17,476 bases of DNA from Bacteroidota bacterium (GTDB lineage: Bacteria; Bacteroidota; Rhodothermia; Balneolales; HLUCCA01): NCBI GenBank assembly GCA_003448835.1, contig DLXM01000235.1, forward strand, positions 1-17,476, written 5' to 3'. A program made the translations under genes and the position numbers. Under the pieces are notes generated by a model. The model saw only the letters and a program-made list of their open reading frames with translations. It did no database searches and had not been told where the DNA came from. Positions 1 to 7,107 of the stretch are shown piece by piece. Every line of letters begins with the position of its first letter. Position 1 is the first letter of the stretch.

Positions 1-1088
1 TGTCAGGGACTCGTGCTAATATTGCAATCAAAGTTTTCGGGGATGACCTTAACAAACTTTTTTCACTCTCCAACCAAATTAAAAATGAAATTGAAGGGGT
101 TGATGGCTTAGTAGACATCAGCGTAGAACAACAGGTTGAAATCCCGCAAATTCAAATCAAAGCCAATCGCAATCTGTTAAATAACTATGGAATATCTCTG
201 GGTTCATTTAATGAATTTGTGGATGCTGCTCTTGCGGGAGAAAAGGTCTCTGATATTTACGAAGGAGCAAGGACTTTTGATCTGATCGTTAGATTGGATG
301 AGAGTAGCAGAGGCAAAATCGAAGCTATTGAAAATGTGTTGATTGATACCGATGATGGCCAGAAAATACCACTTCATTATGTGGCGGACATAGTAAGTAC
401 AACGGGCCCAAATACGATAAACAGGGAAAATGTCGAGAGACGTACTATAGTGTCTGTTAATGTTGTTGGAAGGGATCAAAAAAGTGCAGTTGAGGAAATT
501 CAGAATATAGTTTCAGAACGAATCACATTGCCCGAACGGTATCATATTGAGTATGGTGGACAGTTCGAAGCCGAAGCAGAAGCATCTCAAACTCTGTTTT
601 TCGCATCACTGCTATCCCTGTTAATCATATTTCTTTTACTTTTCCAGGAATTCAAAAATGTGAAGATCGCTGGTATTGTACTTATAAATTTACCCTTGGC
701 CTTGATTGGGGGGGTATTTAGCATATTCTTCACAAGTGGAATATTGAGTATACCTGCCATTATTGGATTTATAACACTTTTTGGTGTAGCTACAAGAAAT
801 GGAATCCTGCTTGTATCTCACTATAAAACCTTACAAGACGAAGGTTTAAATATATATGACACCATTATTCGTGGATCTATTGAACGTTTAAGTCCCATTT
901 TAATGACAGCACTTACTGCGGGACTAGCACTAATTCCATTGGCTATGGCCGGTGATTTACCCGGAAATGAAATCCAGAGTCCAATGGCAAAAGTTATATT
1001 GGGCGGACTATTCACATCAACGCTACTCAATATTTTTATTGTTCCGATTGCATACTCATTGATTAACTCAAAATCAGAAATAAAATGA
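1..1088 (+). CDS. RND efflux pump subunit, CusA/CzcA (heavy-metal) type, C-terminal part
   Basis: The reading frame is open from the left window edge (first whole codon at base 3), so this is the C-terminal ~361 residues of a protein whose family is usually ~1,030-1,050 residues. The GTG at 219 is internal. It is the inner-membrane proton-driven pump of a tripartite efflux system. The visible part holds the end of the periplasmic porter/docking domain, then about five hydrophobic helices (translated from ~590 to ~1070). The helix with IGFITLFGVATRNGILLVSH and the end motif NEIQSPMAKVILGG are typical of the CusA/CzcA branch, which exports Cu, Ag, Zn, Co or Cd ions. The substrate cannot be read from this part, because the metal-binding residues lie partly upstream. 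Its stop overlaps the next start (ATGA, 1085-1088), so the outer-membrane channel is translationally coupled. The periplasmic adaptor is not in the window and may lie upstream. Confidence 0.9.
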   Translation, partial: SGTRANIAIKVFGDDLNKLFSLSNQIKNEIEGVDGLVDISVEQQVEIPQIQIKANRNLLNNYGISLGSFNEFVDAALAGEKVSDIYEGARTFDLIVRLDESSRGKIEAIENVLIDTDDGQKIPLHYVADIVSTTGPNTINRENVERRTIVSVNVVGRDQKSAVEEIQNIVSERITLPERYHIEYGGQFEAEAEASQTLFFASLLSLLIIFLLLFQEFKNVKIAGIVLINLPLALIGGVFSIFFTSGILSIPAIIGFITLFGVATRNGILLVSHYKTLQDEGLNIYDTIIRGSIERLSPILMTALTAGLALIPLAMAGDLPGNEIQSPMAKVILGGLFTSTLLNIFIVPIAYSLINSKSEIK

Positions 1089-2287
1089 AAATAACAGTTT
1101 ATTTAATGAGATTTACACTGATAACAGTCCTTCTATCACTTATTTCAGCGGTGGAATTAACCGGGCAGTCATCCATAGATTCTGTATTGAGTAATATTGC
1201 GAAGAACAACAAAACAATTATCGCAAATACTAAATATCGGGATGCAAAAATACTTGAATATAAATCAGGATTAAATCCAAACAATCCAAAAGTAGAATAT
1301 GAGTATCTAATGGGTAAACCTGCCAATGCGGGCGATCAAACTGATTTTCTTATTACTCAGTCGTTTGACTTTCCTACCGCATACCTCAGGAAAAAGCAGC
1401 TTTCTAAAGAACAGGAAAAATTAGCAGAAATAGAAATGAACACCATTCGGCAGGATATACTTTTAGATGCGAAATTGGTTTGTATCGATTTGATTTATCA
1501 AAATAAGCTACATACCGAATTGAGCAACCGAAAGCAGAATGCTGAAAAATGGCTGGATGCATTTCAGAGAAGTCTGGAGGTTGGGGATGGAAACATCATG
1601 GATGTTAATAAAACGAAATTGCAACTACTAGAAATCAATACAACTCTACAAGAAAATATATCTAATCTAAATCAGCTAAATCAAAAGCTTACAGAACTTA
1701 ATGGTGGTATACCGATACATTTTTCGGATACTTTATATGCATCTCATTCAATGATACCAGAGTTTAATGCATTGGAAAATGAAATAGAAGTGAAAGATCT
1801 GGTACTAAAATATTTGGAACAGGAAAAAGTGATTGGTCAAAATGAAATCGCACTTTCAAAATCCCTAACACTTCCCAAAATTGATGTTGGGTATCGTTAT
1901 CAAACTTTTCTAGGCGAGCGTTTCAATGGAGTGCATTTTAGTTTAACAATCCCTCTTTGGGAAAATAAGAACAGGGTGAAAACCAAGCAGTCGGAATTAA
2001 TAATGAATGAAGCCAATCTTCAAGAGCACATCAATGAGCATTACTTTGATATTAAGCAGAAATACGAGCAAATGACCAACCTCAAAATATCGTTGGATGA
2101 ATACGAGACCGTATTTTCAAATCTGAACAATATTGAGCTTTTAGATAAGTCATTATCATTAGGTCAAATATCTACCATTGAATATTTTATGGAAATGACC
2201 TTCTACTATGTGGCATTGCAGAACTATCTGAAAATTGAAATGGAATACAATAAAGTTGTGGCCGAATTATACAAGTTTCAGTTATAA
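1085..2287 (+). CDS. TolC-family outer-membrane efflux channel
   Basis: A 400-residue protein starting with a signal peptide (MKITVYLMRF, a hydrophobic core to ~22, likely cleavage near residues 26-28). The rest is mostly long amphipathic, Gln/Glu/Lys/Leu/Asn-rich helix in two related halves (roughly 30-205 and 220-400) with short strand-like parts, as in OEP/TolC proteins. The second half contains LPKIDVGYRYQTF and FSLTIPLWENKNR, a usual pattern for the outer-membrane strand followed by the coiled-coil helix in CusC/CzcC proteins. It is somewhat shorter than typical family members (~420-480). It would form the trimeric outer-membrane duct for the RND pump encoded just upstream. The start overlaps the pump stop by 4 nt and has no clear Shine-Dalgarno site, which fits translational coupling. 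The pump-then-channel gene order supports one metal/cation efflux operon. Confidence 0.87.
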   Translation: MKITVYLMRFTLITVLLSLISAVELTGQSSIDSVLSNIAKNNKTIIANTKYRDAKILEYKSGLNPNNPKVEYEYLMGKPANAGDQTDFLITQSFDFPTAYLRKKQLSKEQEKLAEIEMNTIRQDILLDAKLVCIDLIYQNKLHTELSNRKQNAEKWLDAFQRSLEVGDGNIMDVNKTKLQLLEINTTLQENISNLNQLNQKLTELNGGIPIHFSDTLYASHSMIPEFNALENEIEVKDLVLKYLEQEKVIGQNEIALSKSLTLPKIDVGYRYQTFLGERFNGVHFSLTIPLWENKNRVKTKQSELIMNEANLQEHINEHYFDIKQKYEQMTNLKISLDEYETVFSNLNNIELLDKSLSLGQISTIEYFMEMTFYYVALQNYLKIEMEYNKVVAELYKFQL

Positions 2288-2298
2288 AATAGTTTGAT

Positions 2299-2321
2299 TT
2301 CAATACTAAAGAATTATTGAA
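2299..2321. terminator. weak AT-rich hairpin between convergent genes
   Basis: A perfect 7-bp inverted repeat (TTCAATA / TATTGAA) with a 9-nt loop sits in the 46-bp gap between two converging genes. The position suits a shared terminator, but the stem has only one G:C pair and neither side carries a good T-run. This is a tentative call. Confidence 0.25.
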
Positions 2322-2333
2322 GAACCTTTCACA

Positions 2334-3989
2334 TTAACTAAAGATTGAAGTCTCATTGGTAGTGGTCATGTGGATTGACCTGATAAATTGTAGCAATTCA
2401 ACCTGGTCAAATGGTTTACTCAAGTAATAGTTAAAGACACCAGAATCCAAATGTTCGCTTAATTGGTCCATCGAGTACGCGGTAATCGCCGCAATCACAC
2501 ATCCGGTAAATTTCGGTTGTCCCCTTATCCATTTCGCAAGCTCAATACCATTCATACCAGCTCCCAGATTAATATCAATCAAAAAGAGTCCGAATGATTG
2601 GTCATGTAATAATTTTAATGCTTCTTCTGCAGTAGGGACAGTTGTTACATTAAACTCAGATAAGGTTGATCGGATAAGTTTTCTTAATATTGGATTATCT
2701 TCTACATACAACACCCGATCACTCATTAAATCAAATTTCCCGACAACCGGATGAGCGCTGGAATGTAAATGCTCAACTGTACGAGGAATCTGAATCCTGA
2801 AAGTACTTCCACCAAACGTATTTTTAGTTACCTGGATGGTTCCGTTTAGCAAATCCAGAAGTTTTTTTACGATGGGTAACCCCAATCCTGTTCCCTCAAA
2901 TCCGCGACCAAGTCCGTCACTAAGTTGAGTAAATGGATCAAAAATAGAATGAAATACCGGCTCGGATATGCCGATTCCGGAATCGTGTACCTCAATAATA
3001 CAATTGTCTTTTCGGACATCCAGCAACAGCTGAACTTCTCCCTCATTGGTAAATTTGATGGCATTTTGCAGTAAGTGTGCCACAATTGTTTTTAAATGCC
3101 GACCATCACAATAAATCACATCGTCACCACTGAACTGCACCGTAAAACCCAGTTTTTTGATTTCAGCCTGGGCACGATATTCGCTCACAACAGACTGTAA
3201 TGTTTCCGAAATGTGAATTTGTTGTGGCCTGAATTCAATGCTTGCGGATTCGAGATATGAAAACTCTAAAACATTTTCTAAAGTATACTGAAGCCTTTTT
3301 GCACTTTGTTCAACCTGGGCAGCATAATGAAGGATATTATCCTGCACCGATGAGTCCTGAATCAATTTGGAAAACCCCAAGATTCCGGTTAATGGAGTTC
3401 TGAATTCGTGACTAATATTCGATAATAAATTTGATTTCAATCGATTTAATTTAGCTTCCTGTTTTCTTCGTAACAGTAACGTTCCAATTAATACCGACGA
3501 TTCAATTAATAATTCGACTTCATTGAGAGACCATATTCGCTCAACCGTAGTGCTGTCAAATCCCATGAACCCAATTAAATGATTCTCAACTTTTATTGGA
3601 ATAACAAGTAGTGACAGAATTTTTTGAGGCTCAAGTAACAATTGTTCCGATTGAGGGAAATCAACTATATGCCCCCCAATCCATGATCCTTGCAAAAAAG
3701 CGTTATGCCATCTCTCAAATTGTGGTATCAATTCCAGGTTTTGGAGTTGTGGATTGTCGATTTCAGGATCTACTCCCTCAGCACAATACTCAAATACCTG
3801 ATTTGCTAAAGGATTCCCTTCTATATTTTGAAATACTTCAAAAATATAGACCCGATCAACTTGTGTAATCGACTGAATGATTTCCAGAGATTTATTAATC
3901 CCACGATCGACATTGGATTCACTCAAAAGAATACCGGTAATGTGTCGAATCAAATTATTGATCGAAGTATGGTTTAAACCTTCCATCAT
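2334..3989 (-). CDS. cytosolic hybrid histidine kinase: GAF - HisKA - HATPase - receiver
   Basis: A 551-residue protein with no signal peptide or membrane helix, so cytosolic. Order of parts: a GAF domain (~12-172; the end IPIKVENHLIGFMGFD is typical); a dimerisation/phosphoacceptor helix with NISHEFRTPLTG (His194, ExxT phosphatase motif); a GHKL ATPase with LLQNAIKF (~306-313), DSGIG (336-340) and EGTGLGLPI (365-373); and a C-terminal receiver (~424-540) with acidic E430/D431, phosphoacceptor D472 (in LIDINL), T503 and K525 (in LSKPF). All key residues are present, so autophosphorylation and an internal His-to-Asp relay are expected. There is no DNA-binding output and no Hpt domain, so the next step in the relay must be encoded elsewhere. 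The gene starts 8 nt after the korB stop on the same strand and is very probably co-transcribed with korAB. An overlapping upstream ATG pair (3984-3989) leaves a one-codon doubt about the start. The GAF ligand is unknown. Confidence 0.88.
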   Translation of the reverse strand: MMEGLNHTSINNLIRHITGILLSESNVDRGINKSLEIIQSITQVDRVYIFEVFQNIEGNPLANQVFEYCAEGVDPEIDNPQLQNLELIPQFERWHNAFLQGSWIGGHIVDFPQSEQLLLEPQKILSLLVIPIKVENHLIGFMGFDSTTVERIWSLNEVELLIESSVLIGTLLLRRKQEAKLNRLKSNLLSNISHEFRTPLTGILGFSKLIQDSSVQDNILHYAAQVEQSAKRLQYTLENVLEFSYLESASIEFRPQQIHISETLQSVVSEYRAQAEIKKLGFTVQFSGDDVIYCDGRHLKTIVAHLLQNAIKFTNEGEVQLLLDVRKDNCIIEVHDSGIGISEPVFHSIFDPFTQLSDGLGRGFEGTGLGLPIVKKLLDLLNGTIQVTKNTFGGSTFRIQIPRTVEHLHSSAHPVVGKFDLMSDRVLYVEDNPILRKLIRSTLSEFNVTTVPTAEEALKLLHDQSFGLFLIDINLGAGMNGIELAKWIRGQPKFTGCVIAAITAYSMDQLSEHLDSGVFNYYLSKPFDQVELLQFIRSIHMTTTNETSIFS

Positions 3990-3997
3990 AAATGAAT

Positions 3998-5023
3998 TTA
4001 TCCAACAACCCAGGTTTCATCACCACTTAATAACGCCTCGAGATCCGGTGCTCCATTTTTCTTGAGCGCATAAGCCATCTGTTCACGAACTAATTCTTCA
4101 TAAGGTGGACGATTTTGTTCAAATAAAACACCAAAAGGTCGTGGAAATCCATCTTCGTTACCGACCGCAAAAAACCTGGATAAAATATAGGCTTTCATGT
4201 GATCATGCTCGTCATGAATCCAGAGATCTTCTGCAGAATATCCGTTATTCAAATCTACAATTTCAGGCCGCATACCATCTAATCTGACCCCTTTAGAACT
4301 ATCAGCCCCAAAGATCAGTGGCTGGCCTTGTTCGAGATATAACGCCGATTCCGGACGACTCACTTTGTCTGTATACAAATCAAATGCGCCATCGTTGAAA
4401 ACGATACAATTCTGATAGATTTCAACAAAAGACGTTCCTTTATGCGACGCCGCTCTGTGCAAAACAGTATTCAAATGTTTCGGATCCCGATCCATAGCCC
4501 GGGCCACAAATCCACTATCGGCACCCAACGCGAGAGAAAGCGGATTAAAGGGATGATCCAAAGATCCATAAGGCGTAGATTTAGTTTTTGTGCCTTCTTT
4601 TGACGTCGGTGAATACTGTCCTTTGGTCAATCCATATATTTCATTATTAAATAACAAAATGTTGATATCCACATTACGACGAAGCACGTGAATTAAGTGA
4701 TTTCCTCCAATCGAAAGGCTATCACCATCCCCGGTAATCATCCAAACACTTAGGTCCGGACGTGAAATTTTGAGTCCACTTGCGATAGCTGGAGCCCGAC
4801 CGTGTATCGTATGCATTCCATACGTGTTCATGTAATAAGGAAATCGTGAAGAACAACCAATTCCCGCCACAAAAACAATATTCTCTTTGGGAATGCCCAA
4901 CTCCGGCATCACGTTCTGAACTTGCTTCAGGATGGTATAATCACCACAACCCGGACACCACCTTACATCCTGATCGGATGAGAAATCTTTACCAGTTAGT
5001 ACTTCCAGTTCGTTTGATTTCAT
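3998..5023 (-). CDS. korB: 2-oxoglutarate:ferredoxin oxidoreductase, beta subunit
   Basis: A 341-residue cytosolic subunit that carries thiamine diphosphate and one [4Fe-4S] cluster. With the alpha/gamma subunit it converts 2-oxoglutarate and CoA to succinyl-CoA and CO2 while reducing ferredoxin. Seen in the sequence: WCPGCGDY (Cys23, Cys26), GIGCSSR (Cys57) and Cys206 in YQNCIVFNDG. This matches the four-cysteine cluster spacing (about 3, 31 and 150 residues apart) of oxoacid oxidoreductase beta subunits. The ThDP/Mg motif GDGDS (98-102) leads to NNEIYGLTKGQ (126-136). The HGRAPAIASGLK segment is also typical. Length is normal for KorB. The start is supported by GGAG 7 nt upstream and by the 4-nt overlap with korA. 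Substrate choice (2-oxoglutarate rather than pyruvate) rests on overall resemblance and the two-gene layout; other 2-oxoacids are possible. Confidence 0.93.
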   Translation of the reverse strand: MKSNELEVLTGKDFSSDQDVRWCPGCGDYTILKQVQNVMPELGIPKENIVFVAGIGCSSRFPYYMNTYGMHTIHGRAPAIASGLKISRPDLSVWMITGDGDSLSIGGNHLIHVLRRNVDINILLFNNEIYGLTKGQYSPTSKEGTKTKSTPYGSLDHPFNPLSLALGADSGFVARAMDRDPKHLNTVLHRAASHKGTSFVEIYQNCIVFNDGAFDLYTDKVSRPESALYLEQGQPLIFGADSSKGVRLDGMRPEIVDLNNGYSAEDLWIHDEHDHMKAYILSRFFAVGNEDGFPRPFGVLFEQNRPPYEELVREQMAYALKKNGAPDLEALLSGDETWVVG

Positions 5024-6885
5024 GATTGTACTCCGTTTGTTGAAAGATATCCTTTAATGGTAGCTTTTAGTTCTTCAACTGCAAATGGAACTCCACGGAC
5101 TTTATTATATCCAATGGCATCCACAAAATATTGATCACGTATTAATTTGATTAATTGTCCGCTGTTGATTTCGGGAATTAATACAGTTTTGAATGACCGC
5201 AGGACTTCACCCAGATTTTTTGGGAAGGGAGCAAGGTGTCTAATATGAATTTGTGAAACACTATGACCTTCTTCTACCAACTCAGATACTGCTTCTTTGA
5301 TCGATCCAAATGTGGATCCCCATCCAACCACAAGCACATCTCCGGATGTTTCACCTTCTTCCATTTCAATAAGTGGGAGCATTTCGGCTACTTTGTTGCG
5401 CTTGTTTTCACGCATTTGGACCATGAAATGGTGGTTATCAGGATCGTATGAGATATTTCCTGTTTCATGTTCTTTTTCGATACCGCCGATTCGGTGTTCA
5501 AGTCCCTTTGTGCCGGGTATCGCCCATGGACGAACTAAATTTTCGTTACGGGTATAGGGCTTGAATGCTTCATCATCGTTGCTTCGTGGTTTGGCATACG
5601 CAACATTAATGGGTGCAAGTTGATCCGGCGTTGGATATTTCCAGGGTTCTGCGCCATTTGCAATGTATCCATCCGATAAAAACATTACTGGAATCATGAA
5701 TTCAGTGGCAATTTTACACGCTTCATAGATGCTGTCGAAACAATCGGCAGGCGATTTTGGAGCTACAACAACAACCGGGCATTCTCCTGCACGACCATAA
5801 ACAGCCTGAAGTAAATCTGCTTGTTCGGTTTTGGTTGGCATCCCGGTTGATGGACCCGCGCGCTGTACATTAATGATTACTAAAGGTAGTTCATAAATTG
5901 TCGCCAATGCGATGGCTTCGGTTTTAAGTGCAATTCCGGGTCCCGAACTACTCGTAACACCCAAACTTCCACCAAAAGCAGCACCAATAGCTGAAGTAAT
6001 CGCTGCAATTTCATCCTCAGCCTGATAGGTTATGATGTTGAAATGCTTCATTCTGGCAAGTCCATGCAGGATGTCGGATGCCGGAGTAATCGGGTATGAT
6101 CCCAAAAACATTGGTATGCCAGACATTTTAGCAGCAGCGGTCAAACCGATTACCGCAGCTTCGTTTCCGGTGATGTTGCGATATCGTCCGGGCTCAATTT
6201 TTGCCGGACCCACGCTGTAACGTTCCGTGAAAATCTGAGTCGCAGCACCAAATGTATATCCATCTTCAAGCGCTTTGACATTGGCTTCAGCCACTTGTGG
6301 ATTCTTTGCAAATTTTGTGCGCAAAAAGTTGATTGTTGGTTCCAACGATCGGCTGTATAACCAGTACACAATCCCGAGAACAAACATATTTTTACTTCGA
6401 TCAATTTCCTTGAAGGTGAGTCCACTTTCTGCCAGACTTTCACGTGTCATTTTAGTGACATCCACTGGCACAACGGTGTAACCCTGTGTAGATACTTCAC
6501 CTAATGGATCAGCTTCGGGTCCATATTTAGCCAGATTAAGATCTTTTTTACCAAATCCATCCACATTCGCAATAATTACACCACCCGATTTGAGGTGTTT
6601 GATGTTGGCTTTGAGTGCCGCGGCGTTCATTACTACAAGCACATCACACATATCACCGGGAGCATGGATTGGTTTACTACCGAAATGAATCTGAAAACCC
6701 GAAACCCCGGCAACGGTTCCTGCAGGAGCGCGGATCTCGGCGGGAAAATCAGGTAAAGTGCTTAAATCATTGCCTGCAAGTGCGGTAGTATTCGTGAATT
6801 GTGATCCGGTTAGCTGCATCCCATCGCCCGAATCGCCGGCAAAACGAATTGTTGCCGTTTTTTTGGAAGCTTCTTTGACGCTCAT
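5020..6885 (-). CDS. korA: 2-oxoglutarate:ferredoxin oxidoreductase, fused gamma-alpha subunit
   Basis: A 621-residue protein with the gamma domain fused ahead of the alpha domain, as is usual for two-subunit 2-oxoacid:ferredoxin oxidoreductases. The gamma part (~12-200) begins with IRFAGDSGDGMQLTGSQF and includes FPAEIRAPAGTVAGVSGFQI. The alpha part (~240-600) has the conserved GSYPITPASD (262-271), YQAEDEIAAI (287-296, with the conserved Glu that activates ThDP), SSSGPGIALKTEAI and QRAGPSTGMPTKTEQADL (341-358). It partners with KorB to form succinyl-CoA and reduced ferredoxin. It has no ferredoxin (delta) domain, and none is encoded nearby, so an outside ferredoxin must accept the electrons. 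It is first in the minus-strand operon korA-korB-kinase. The start at 6885 (MSVKEASKK) has no Shine-Dalgarno site but fits the conserved N-terminus. Confidence 0.94.
   Translation of the reverse strand: MSVKEASKKTATIRFAGDSGDGMQLTGSQFTNTTALAGNDLSTLPDFPAEIRAPAGTVAGVSGFQIHFGSKPIHAPGDMCDVLVVMNAAALKANIKHLKSGGVIIANVDGFGKKDLNLAKYGPEADPLGEVSTQGYTVVPVDVTKMTRESLAESGLTFKEIDRSKNMFVLGIVYWLYSRSLEPTINFLRTKFAKNPQVAEANVKALEDGYTFGAATQIFTERYSVGPAKIEPGRYRNITGNEAAVIGLTAAAKMSGIPMFLGSYPITPASDILHGLARMKHFNIITYQAEDEIAAITSAIGAAFGGSLGVTSSSGPGIALKTEAIALATIYELPLVIINVQRAGPSTGMPTKTEQADLLQAVYGRAGECPVVVVAPKSPADCFDSIYEACKIATEFMIPVMFLSDGYIANGAEPWKYPTPDQLAPINVAYAKPRSNDDEAFKPYTRNENLVRPWAIPGTKGLEHRIGGIEKEHETGNISYDPDNHHFMVQMRENKRNKVAEMLPLIEMEEGETSGDVLVVGWGSTFGSIKEAVSELVEEGHSVSQIHIRHLAPFPKNLGEVLRSFKTVLIPEINSGQLIKLIRDQYFVDAIGYNKVRGVPFAVEELKATIKGYLSTNGVQS
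5031..5034 (-). promoter_or_regulatory. ribosome binding site of korB inside the end of korA
   Basis: On the minus strand GGAG lies 7 nt before the ATG at 5023. It is one of the few clear Shine-Dalgarno sites here and fixes the korB start, allowing re-initiation at the ATGA overlap. Confidence 0.6.
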
Positions 6886-6936
6886 TTTTTAATAAATATT
6901 GTGAAGATAATGCGTAAATAATACCAAATAACAGAC

Positions 6937-6965
6937 AATATAGTCATAGATGAATGTTCGCACAA
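6937..6965 (-). promoter_or_regulatory. possible sigma-70-like promoter of korA-korB-kinase
   Basis: Read on the minus strand: TTGTGC (6960-6965), a 17-nt spacer, then TATATT (6937-6942, 5 of 6 matching TATAAT). Transcription would start about 45 nt before the korA ATG. The -35 match is only 3 of 6, and primary sigma factors in this phylum often use other elements, so this is tentative. I saw no convincing promoter on the plus strand for the gene starting at 7108. Confidence 0.3.
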
Positions 6966-7090
6966 ACATAGTTAGAAAATGGGATATTAATTTAATGGCA
7001 GTTATATTCTGCTATCTCATTATTTAACAAGTAGTCAAATTCGTCAATCCACTATTTAATCTATGCTTAGTCAAATAAAATTTCTCAAAA

Positions 7091-7096
7091 AGGAAG
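7091..7096 (+). promoter_or_regulatory. ribosome binding site favouring the start at 7108
   Basis: AGGAAG lies 11 nt before the ATG at 7108, a slightly long spacing. The in-frame ATG at 7063 has no such site. The site, together with the compact signal peptide that then begins at 7108, decides the start used here. Confidence 0.45.
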
Positions 7097-7107
7097 CATT
7101 TATATCC

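Noticed and set aside
219..1088. RND gene starting at the GTG at 219
   Set aside because: The same frame is open to base 3 and encodes typical pump sequence (for example NIAIKVFGDDL), so 219 is internal to a gene cut by the window edge.
6886..7062. Possible riboswitch or small RNA in the divergent region
   Set aside because: No conserved motif or strong stem was seen; only a weak promoter match for korA.
7063..7107. Extended N-terminus of the 7TMR kinase from the ATG at 7063
   Set aside because: No ribosome binding site precedes it, whereas the ATG at 7108 has AGGAAG upstream and begins a compact signal peptide. It remains possible, since many genes here lack such sites.
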